From NCBI GenBank assembly GCA_028718575.1, contig JAQULN010000158.1, forward strand, positions 1 through 6,748: a stretch of 6,748 nt of DNA. The letters are read 5' to 3'. Every line of letters begins with the position of its first letter. Positions within the stretch are counted from its first letter, which is position 1. Positions 1-5,920 of the stretch are shown one piece after another. Origin of the DNA: Candidatus Krumholzibacteriia bacterium. Lineage in GTDB: Bacteria; Krumholzibacteriota; Krumholzibacteriia; LZORAL124-64-63. The notes beneath the pieces were generated by a model. That model searched no databases, was not told the DNA's origin, and was given only the letters and a program-made list of their open reading frames with translations. The position numbers and the translations under genes were made by a program.

Positions 1-459
1 CTCGTTCAGCAGTACGTCGCGGCGCGACCGCGCCTGGTCTGCGTCGAGCCCGAAGAGTCGGCCTGTTTCCTCGAGTCGATCCAGCGCGGCGGCGGCGAGC
101 CGATCGCCGCCCGCGGCAACCAGCGGTCGATCATGGTCGGTCTGTGCTGTGCCGTGCCGTCGCTGCTGGCCTGGCCGGTGATCCGCGACGCCGTCGATCA
201 CTTCCTCGCGATCGAGGACGACCACGCCCTGGCCGCCATGCGCCTGTACCATCGGCACGGGATCACGGCCGGCGAATCGGGCGCGTCGACCCTGGCCGGT
301 CTGCTCGCGCTGCTCGATCGCCGCGACCTGGCCCCGGCGCGCGCGCAGTTGCAGCTCGATGCGCAGAGCCGCGTCCTGTTGATCAACACCGAAGGCGCCA
401 CCGATCCCGAGCACTACGCGCGCGTGATCGCGGGCGATGGCGCCGGGGGACCGCCATGA
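1..459 (+). CDS. ygeX: Diaminopropionate ammonia-lyase, C-terminal part (5' end outside window)
   Basis: Frame 1 is open from the first base and ends at TGA 457-459, giving the last 152 residues of a protein that is about 400 residues in E. coli. The family is a fold-type-II PLP enzyme that converts 2,3-diaminopropionate to pyruvate and two ammonia in the cytoplasm. Seen here are the family-typical blocks VEPEESACFLES (residues 15-26 of the fragment), a glycine-containing segment ending in SIMVGLCC (43-50), ITAGESGAS (88-96) and the C-terminal LLINTEGATDPEHY (126-139). These align closely with E. coli YgeX as I remember it (VEP..., GESGA, STEGDTD..HY). The Schiff-base lysine and catalytic aspartates lie in the missing N-terminal part, so an intact active site cannot be confirmed. 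The stop overlaps the next start as ATGA, which suggests translational coupling. An internal ATG at 133 is not the start, because conserved family sequence precedes it. Confidence 0.93.
   Translation, partial: LVQQYVAARPRLVCVEPEESACFLESIQRGGGEPIAARGNQRSIMVGLCCAVPSLLAWPVIRDAVDHFLAIEDDHALAAMRLYHRHGITAGESGASTLAGLLALLDRRDLAPARAQLQLDAQSRVLLINTEGATDPEHYARVIAGDGAGGPP
445..450 (+). promoter_or_regulatory. Shine-Dalgarno-like site for the molybdenum hydroxylase gene
   Basis: GGGGGA lies five bases before ATG 456 and inside the end of ygeX. It supports the start at 456 over the long open stretch upstream in the same frame (from 144), which is only out-of-frame ygeX coding sequence. Confidence 0.55.
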
Positions 460-3119
460 ACGGCCGCACTCCGGTGACGTTCACGCTCGACGGCCAGGCG
501 GTCGCTTACACGGGCGATCCCCGCCGCACGCTGCTCGACTGGCTGCGCGAGGAGCGCGGCATCACCACGGTCAAGGACGGCTGTTCGGGCCAGGGCTTCT
601 GCCGCGCCTGCACCGTGGAGATCGACGGCCGCGCGAAGCTGGCCTGCCTGACCGCGATGAAGACGCTCGGCGGCAAGTCGGTGACCACGCTCGCGGGTCT
701 GCCCGACGCCGTGCGCGCGATCCTGGCCGATGCCTTCGTGCAGCACGGCGCCGTGCAGTGCGGCTTCTGCACGCCCGGCTACCTGGCGCGAACCCGCGTG
801 TTGCTCGCGGAGAACCCCGACCCGACCCGCGCCGACGTCGAAGCCGCGCTGCGCTACCACCTGTGCCGCTGCACGGGTTACCACGCGATCGTCGACGCGG
901 TGCTCGACGCAGCCGCCGCGCTGCGCGGCGCGGCGACAACGACGAAGGAAGCGGCGCCGGCCGCTGCTGCGGTCGCCGGCCCTCACACCGCCGCGGCCAC
1001 CGGCGGCGCCATCGGCCGCTCGCACCCTAAATACCGCGCGCATCTGAAAGCGCTCGGCGAGGATCCATTCGTCGACGACCTGCGCCTCGGCGCCGGCGTG
1101 CTGCACGGCGCGCTGCGCTTCAGCGACCATCCGCGCGCGCGCATCCTGGCGATCGACACCGAGCGCGCCGCCGCCATGCCGGGTGTGGTTCGCGTGCTGC
1201 TGGCCGCTGACGTGCCCGGAGACCGCTGCACCGGCCTGATCCGGCGCGACTGGCCGCTGCTGGCAGCAAAGGGCGAGACCACGCGCTGCGTGGGCGACGC
1301 GCTCGCACTGGTGGTCGCCACCGACCGCGCGCAGGCCCGCGCTGCCGCCGCGGCGATCGAGGTCGCTTACGAAGTGCTCGAACCCGTGAGCGATCCCGCG
1401 GCGGCCCTCGCGACCGCGGTCCATCTGCACCCGGGCGGCAACCTGCTCGAGGAGAGCGTCGTGCGCCGGGGCGGCGACATCGACGCGGCCCTCGCCGCCT
1501 CGGCGTTCGTGACGAGCGGCACCTTCACCACCCAGCGCATCGAGCACGCGTTCCTGGAAGTCGAGGCGGCGCTCGCCCGGCCTTGGGGGGACAGCGGAGT
1601 CGAGGTCTTCTCCGGCGGCCAGGGCGTCTACGTGGACCGCCGGCAGATCGCCTCGCTGCTGGCTCTGCGGGAGCGCGACGTGAAGGTGACCCAGGTCGCG
1701 GCCGGCGGCGCGTTCGGCGGTAAGGAAGACCTCTCGGTACAGGGTCACGCCGCCCTCGCCGCGCACCTGCTGCGCCGGCCCGTCAAGGTCAAGCTCGACC
1801 GCGCCGAATCGATCCGCCTGCATCCGAAGCGGCACCCGCTGGTGCTCGACTACACCGTCGGCTGCGACAAGCACGGCCTCTTGACCGCGGTCCGCGCGCG
1901 CATCCTCGGCGACACCGGCGCTTACGCCTCGGTCGGCGGCAAGGTGCTCGAGCGCGCCGCCGGCCACGCCACCGGCGCCTATCACGTGCCCTGCGTCGAC
2001 GTGGTCGCCCAGGCGGTCTACACCAACAACCTGCCCTGCGGCGCCATGCGCGGCTTCGGCGTGCCGCAGGCCACCTTCGCCCTGGAAAGTTGCCTCGACG
2101 ACCTCTGCGCCCAGGGCGGCTTCGACCGCTGGCAGTTCCGCTACGACAACGCGCTCGCCGACGGGCGCCTGACCGCCACGGGCCAGGTGCTGCGCGAGGG
2201 TGTCGGCGTGCGCGCCACGCTGCTCGCGGTCAAGGACGAGTACGAGAACGCGCGGTGGTGCGGCCTGGCCTGCGGGCTGAAGAACTGCGGCATTGGCAAC
2301 GGACAGGCCGACTGGTGCGAGGTCGAGATCGAGATCGCCGCGCCGGAGCGGGTGATCGTCAAGCACGGCTGGACCGAGATGGGCCAGGGCGTGCACACGG
2401 TGGCCCGGCAGGTGCTCGCCGAGGCCGCCGGGCTCGACCCTGCCCGCATCGAGGTCGTCGTGTGCACCGCCGACGAGGCCGAGGCGGGCATGACCACCTC
2501 GAGCCGCGGCACCTCGCTCGTGGGCAATGCGCTGCTCGTGGCGGCCGCCGATCTGTGGCGCGACATCGTCGACGGCGGATTGGCCGCGCCCGGCGCCTTG
2601 CCGGACCTCGCGCCGCTGGTCGGCCGCCGCTACCGCGGCCGCTGGAGCTTCGACCGCTCGACGGCGCCGGACGCGCCGGGCGAGGTCGTCACGCACTACT
2701 CGTACAGCTACGCCACGCAGCTCGTGATCCTCGACGACCGCGGCGAGATCGCGCGCGTGATCGCCGCGCACGACGCGGGCTGCGTGATCAATCCGGCGCT
2801 GTTTCGCGGGCAGATCCAGGGCTCGGTCCACATGGGGCTGGGCTATGCCCTGAGCGAAAACCTGCCGCAACACGCGAGCGGCCTGCCGCCTTCGCGCCTG
2901 CAGGACCTCGGACTGTTGCCCATGGACCGCACGCCGCCGGTCGAGGTCATCGCCGTCGAGGTGCCCGATCCGCTGGGGCCGTACGGCGCCAAGGGCGTAG
3001 GCGAGGTCGGCATGGTGCCCACGGCGGCGGCCGTGGCCGCGGCGCTGCGCTGTTACGACGGCCGGCGGCGCTGCGAACTGCCGCTGGCGGGACCTGCCAC
3101 AACGACGAGGACACCATGA
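456..3119 (+). CDS. Selenium-dependent xanthine dehydrogenase-type molybdenum hydroxylase (fused 2Fe-2S and Mo-binding domains)
   Basis: This 887-residue cytoplasmic enzyme is predicted to hydroxylate a purine ring, or run the reverse reduction, using a Mo-pterin cofactor and two [2Fe-2S] clusters. The N-terminal ferredoxin domain (about 5-75) carries C43, C49, C52 and C64. The helical cluster domain (about 85-155) carries C102, C105, C137 and C139 in CGFC and CRC. An Ala/Thr-rich linker (about 156-187) leads directly into the Mo-binding region, so the FAD domain of three-domain XDHs is absent and a separate FAD subunit is expected. Mo-site motifs are GGAFGGKED (417-425), GAMRGFGVPQ (529-538), TEMGQG (640-645), an S-rich substrate loop near 680-690, GQIQGSVHMGLGYALSE (785-801) and GAKGVGE (844-850). 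E424, R500 and E850 match bovine XDH E802, R880 and E1261, the substrate and catalytic residues (numbering from memory). The start at 456 gives a normal ferredoxin N-terminus and an ATGA overlap with ygeX. It holds the xdhD role, but E. coli XdhD has lost most of these cysteines, so I give no symbol. Selenium use is inferred from family and context. Confidence 0.9.
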   Translation: MNGRTPVTFTLDGQAVAYTGDPRRTLLDWLREERGITTVKDGCSGQGFCRACTVEIDGRAKLACLTAMKTLGGKSVTTLAGLPDAVRAILADAFVQHGAVQCGFCTPGYLARTRVLLAENPDPTRADVEAALRYHLCRCTGYHAIVDAVLDAAAALRGAATTTKEAAPAAAAVAGPHTAAATGGAIGRSHPKYRAHLKALGEDPFVDDLRLGAGVLHGALRFSDHPRARILAIDTERAAAMPGVVRVLLAADVPGDRCTGLIRRDWPLLAAKGETTRCVGDALALVVATDRAQARAAAAAIEVAYEVLEPVSDPAAALATAVHLHPGGNLLEESVVRRGGDIDAALAASAFVTSGTFTTQRIEHAFLEVEAALARPWGDSGVEVFSGGQGVYVDRRQIASLLALRERDVKVTQVAAGGAFGGKEDLSVQGHAALAAHLLRRPVKVKLDRAESIRLHPKRHPLVLDYTVGCDKHGLLTAVRARILGDTGAYASVGGKVLERAAGHATGAYHVPCVDVVAQAVYTNNLPCGAMRGFGVPQATFALESCLDDLCAQGGFDRWQFRYDNALADGRLTATGQVLREGVGVRATLLAVKDEYENARWCGLACGLKNCGIGNGQADWCEVEIEIAAPERVIVKHGWTEMGQGVHTVARQVLAEAAGLDPARIEVVVCTADEAEAGMTTSSRGTSLVGNALLVAAADLWRDIVDGGLAAPGALPDLAPLVGRRYRGRWSFDRSTAPDAPGEVVTHYSYSYATQLVILDDRGEIARVIAAHDAGCVINPALFRGQIQGSVHMGLGYALSENLPQHASGLPPSRLQDLGLLPMDRTPPVEVIAVEVPDPLGPYGAKGVGEVGMVPTAAAVAAALRCYDGRRRCELPLAGPATTTRTP
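3107..3111 (+). promoter_or_regulatory. Shine-Dalgarno-like site for ssnA
   Basis: GAGGA sits four bases before ATG 3116, within the last codons of the Mo hydroxylase gene. Together with the ATGA overlap it fixes the ssnA start. Confidence 0.55.
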
Positions 3120-4408
3120 CCCTCTTCCTGCGCGACGTGACCTTCTACGACTGGCGCACCGAGCGCTTGCTGCGGGGCGACCTGCTGGTCGACAACAGTC
3201 CGCACGGCAGCCTGCGCGCGACCGCCGACCCGCCGCCCGCCGGTGCGACCGTGATCGAGGGCGGCGGCCGCCTCGCCATGGAGGGCCTGACCTGCGGGCA
3301 CCACCATCTCTACTCGGCGCTCGCGCGCGGCATGCCGGCGCCTGCGCGCGCGCCGCGCAACTTCGCCGAGATCCTCGCCGGCGTCTGGTGGCGCCTGGAC
3401 CGCTGCCTCGACCTCGAGATGGTGCGCGCCTCGGCCCTGGCCGCGGCCGTCGACTGCCTGCGTTGCGGCGTGACGCGCGTCATCGACCATCACGTCTCGC
3501 CCAACGCGATCGCCGGCTCGCTGCCGGCGATCGCCGCCGCGCTGGAAGAGGTCGGTCTGTCGCACGTGCTTTGCTACGAGCTGTCCGACCGCGACGGCCC
3601 GGCGGCGGCGGCGGCCGGACTCGACGAGACCGCGGCCTATCTCGCATCGGGACGCCCCGGGCTGGTCGGCCTGCACGCGTCGTTCACCGTCGGCGACGAG
3701 TTGCTCGCGGCGGCCGTCGCGCTGGCGGCCAAGCATCGCGTGGGCTTGCACCTGCACGTGGCCGAGGACATCGTCGACCAGGAGCGCTGCCTGGCCGATC
3801 ACGGCCGGCGCGTGGTCGAGCACCTGGCCGAACACGGCGTACTCGAGCAACGGGGCAGCCTGCTGGTGCATTGCCTGCATCTGTCGCCGGACGAACGCGA
3901 GTTGGTGCGCCGGTCCGGCGCGTGGGTCGTGCACAATCCCGAGAGCAATCAGAACAACGGCGTCGGCGCGCTGCACTGGGACGGCCTGGATCCCGCGCGC
4001 GTACTGATCGGCACCGACGGCCTGCACGGCGACATGCTGCGCAGCATGCGCGCCGCGTTCTTGAGCGGCCAGGCCCAGGGCGGACTCGCGCCGGCGCTGG
4101 CCTGGCAGGCGCTGTGGACCAACCAGCGCTACCTCGAACGCCACCATCCGGCCGCGGCGCGCCGCAACGACGTGGTCCTGTTCGACTACCTGCCGCCGAC
4201 GCCGCTGCAGGAAAACAATGTTTCGGCGCACGCCATGTTCGGATTCGACGCGCGCCACGTACGGACCGTGATCGCCGGCGGCCGGGTCGTGCTCGAGGAT
4301 GGCCGCCTGACGGGCCTCGACGAGGCCGCGGTGATGCAGTTTTGCCAGGAACAAGCCCGGCGACTCTGGGAAGCCCTGGACCAGCCGGCGCCGAAAGGAC
4401 GCCCATGA
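3116..4408 (+). CDS. ssnA: SsnA-type amidohydrolase (aminohydrolase/deaminase superfamily)
   Basis: A complete 430-residue protein, close to the usual SsnA length of about 440. SsnA is a cytoplasmic metal-dependent TIM-barrel hydrolase of the cytosine deaminase/chlorohydrolase group, found with selenium-dependent Mo hydroxylases. Its substrate is not firmly established; a purine-derived amino- or imino-heterocycle is the natural inference. Visible features are a small N-terminal beta region (1-55), the metal motif HHH at 62-64 followed by LYSALARG (65-72), the SsnA signature WWRLDR (91-96), VIDHHVSP (122-129), HLHVAED (212-218), VHCLHLS (251-257), HNPESNQNNGVG (273-284), GTDGLHGDM (299-307) and PTPLQENN (361-368). 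Likely metal ligands are H62, H64, H214 and D301, with E217 a likely catalytic acid. These blocks line up with E. coli SsnA as remembered (HNHFYSGLSRG, WWRLDR, HIHAAED, SNMNN, GTDG). The start overlaps the stop of the upstream gene as ATGA, and the stop overlaps the next start in the same way, so the gene lies inside a coupled operon. Confidence 0.92.
   Translation: MTLFLRDVTFYDWRTERLLRGDLLVDNSPHGSLRATADPPPAGATVIEGGGRLAMEGLTCGHHHLYSALARGMPAPARAPRNFAEILAGVWWRLDRCLDLEMVRASALAAAVDCLRCGVTRVIDHHVSPNAIAGSLPAIAAALEEVGLSHVLCYELSDRDGPAAAAAGLDETAAYLASGRPGLVGLHASFTVGDELLAAAVALAAKHRVGLHLHVAEDIVDQERCLADHGRRVVEHLAEHGVLEQRGSLLVHCLHLSPDERELVRRSGAWVVHNPESNQNNGVGALHWDGLDPARVLIGTDGLHGDMLRSMRAAFLSGQAQGGLAPALAWQALWTNQRYLERHHPAAARRNDVVLFDYLPPTPLQENNVSAHAMFGFDARHVRTVIAGGRVVLEDGRLTGLDEAAVMQFCQEQARRLWEALDQPAPKGRP
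4394..4399 (+). promoter_or_regulatory. Shine-Dalgarno-like site for the PLP-dependent enzyme gene
   Basis: AAAGGA lies five bases before ATG 4405 and inside the end of ssnA. It supports ATG 4405 as the start, although the frame is open well upstream. Confidence 0.6.
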
Positions 4409-5907
4409 TCGAGATCATCGACCGCGTGACCGACCCCGCGATCCGTGCGCGGGCCGTCGCACGCTACCGCGAGCGCGGCATCGCGCTGCCGACCTTCGCC
4501 CAGATGCGGGACCCCCGCTTGGTGCCGCCCGCCGTCGTCAAGCGGCTGGCCGACCTCGGCCTCTGGGACCTCGATCCGTTGAACCTCTATCGCATCACCT
4601 GGAAGAACGAGCCGCGCGAGCGCGGCGGCCTGTACGGCGGGGTCAACTACCTGGAGCTGCCGCCGGCGTTGACCGGCGTCCCGGCGCGCATCGTGATGCT
4701 GGTGGGCAAGTGGTTTCCCACCGGCGCGCACAAGGTGGGCGCGGCGTACGGCTGCCTGGCGCCCAAGATCATCAGCGGCGGCTTCGATCCCACCTATCAC
4801 AAGGCCGTCTGGCCGTCGACGGGCAACTACTGCCGCGGCGGCGCCTTCGACTCCTACCTGATGGGCTGTACGGCGGTGGCGATCCTGCCGGCCGAGATGA
4901 GCAGCGAGCGCTTCGCGTGGCTGCGCGAGATCGGAGCCGAAGTCATCGCCACCCCCGGCTGCGAGTCGAACGTCAAGGAGATCTACGACAAGTGCTGGGA
5001 GTTGCGCCGCACGCGCGAGGACGTCGTGATCTTCAACCAGTTCTCCGAGTTCGGCAACGCCGCCTGGCATTACCACTGCACCGGGACGGCGCTCGCGGAA
5101 GTCTTCGCGCAACTTTGCGGTCCGCGCGCGGCGGGCGGCCACGGCGGCGGCCCGCGCCTGGCCGCCTACGTGGCCACGACGGGCTCGGCGGGCACCATCG
5201 CCGCCGGCGACTACCTGCGCACGGTCGCCCCCCGCGTGAAGGTCGTAGCCGCCGAAGCGCTGCAATGCCCCACCCTGCTGTGGAACGGCTTCGGCGGTCA
5301 CCGCATCGAGGGCATCGGCGACAAGCACGTCCCTTGGATCCACAACGCCCGCAACACCGACGCGGTGGCGGCCATCGACGACACCGACTGCCTGCGCCTC
5401 TTGCGCCTGTTCAACGACCCGGCCGGGCGCGAGGTACTGGCCGCCGAGCGCGTGCCCGCCGCGGTGCTCGACGACCTGCCGCTGTTGGGCATCTCGAGCC
5501 TCGCCAACTTGCTGGCGGCGATCAAGACCGCGCGCTGGTTCGAGCTGGACGGCGACGACGTGATCCTGACGATCGCCACCGATTCGGTCGACCTCTACGG
5601 TTCGCGCCTGATCGAGCTGGCCGAAGCGCACGGGCCCTACACTGCGCGCCAGGCCGCGCGCGATCTCGAGCGCAGCCTGCTCGGCCAGCGCAACGACAAT
5701 TTCAAGGAGCTGACCTGGCCCGAGCGCAAAGCCATTCACAATCTGAAGTACTACACCTGGGTCGAGCAGCAGCAGATGGATGTGGACGATCTGAACGCCC
5801 TGTGGTCCGAACCCGGTCTCTGGGAGCGCATCTTCGCGCAGCCCGCGCGCTGGGACACGATGATCGAGGAGTTCAACGCCGAAACCGGCGTGCTGGCCGG
5901 GCTCTAG
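4405..5907 (+). CDS. PLP-dependent enzyme of the cysteine synthase/cystathionine beta-synthase fold (fold type II), function unknown
   Basis: A complete 500-residue protein, longer than a typical cysteine synthase (about 310) by an N-terminal extension of about 95 residues and a C-terminal tail of about 100. The core carries recognisable fold-type-II landmarks: TGAHKVGAAYG (106-116), where K110 is the predicted Schiff-base lysine; the STGN substrate loop (138-141); the glycine-rich TTGSAGTIAAGDYL (258-271), expected to bind the PLP phosphate; GIGDKHVP (303-310), matching the GIGxGFxP block of O-acetylserine sulfhydrylase; GISSLANLLAA (362-372), matching GISSGA; and ATDSVDLYGS (391-400), where T392 aligns with the Ser that contacts the pyridine nitrogen. 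Such enzymes do beta-elimination or beta-replacement through an aminoacrylate intermediate. I do not recognise an assigned substrate, and I know of no such gene in the E. coli ygeX/ssnA locus. The coupled position between ssnA and hyuA argues for a role in the same pathway, perhaps on a 2,3-diaminopropionate- or ureidoalanine-like amino acid (inference). A role as a true cysteine synthase is possible but less likely given the extensions and context. Confidence 0.85.
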   Translation: MIEIIDRVTDPAIRARAVARYRERGIALPTFAQMRDPRLVPPAVVKRLADLGLWDLDPLNLYRITWKNEPRERGGLYGGVNYLELPPALTGVPARIVMLVGKWFPTGAHKVGAAYGCLAPKIISGGFDPTYHKAVWPSTGNYCRGGAFDSYLMGCTAVAILPAEMSSERFAWLREIGAEVIATPGCESNVKEIYDKCWELRRTREDVVIFNQFSEFGNAAWHYHCTGTALAEVFAQLCGPRAAGGHGGGPRLAAYVATTGSAGTIAAGDYLRTVAPRVKVVAAEALQCPTLLWNGFGGHRIEGIGDKHVPWIHNARNTDAVAAIDDTDCLRLLRLFNDPAGREVLAAERVPAAVLDDLPLLGISSLANLLAAIKTARWFELDGDDVILTIATDSVDLYGSRLIELAEAHGPYTARQAARDLERSLLGQRNDNFKELTWPERKAIHNLKYYTWVEQQQMDVDDLNALWSEPGLWERIFAQPARWDTMIEEFNAETGVLAGL

Positions 5908-5920
5908 CGAACGGCGCGAC
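5908..5920 (+). other. Short intergenic gap before hyuA without a clear ribosome binding site
   Basis: This 13-base spacer is the only non-coding stretch in the window. It holds no clear purine-rich Shine-Dalgarno sequence; the best match is a weak ACGG at 5911-5914. There is no hairpin or terminator, so readthrough from the upstream gene is expected. Confidence 0.6.

Noticed and set aside
144..455. Possible 104-residue N-terminal extension of the Mo hydroxylase
   Set aside because: This stretch is the out-of-frame reading of ygeX and is Arg-rich. The ferredoxin-type domain begins naturally at ATG 456 with a ribosome binding site.
573..650. Selenocysteine coding (in-frame TGA) in the selenium-linked Mo hydroxylase
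   Set aside because: There is no in-frame TGA before the natural stop. In this family selenium is thought to be in the cofactor, not a coded selenocysteine.
414..2873. Open reading frame of 819 codons on the minus strand
   Set aside because: It lies opposite the clearly identified Mo hydroxylase gene. Its translation is Arg/Ala/Gly/His-rich with no recognisable motif, as expected for a shadow frame in high-GC DNA.
3053..4354. Open reading frame of 433 codons on the minus strand
   Set aside because: It covers ssnA in antisense and encodes a biased, motif-free protein.
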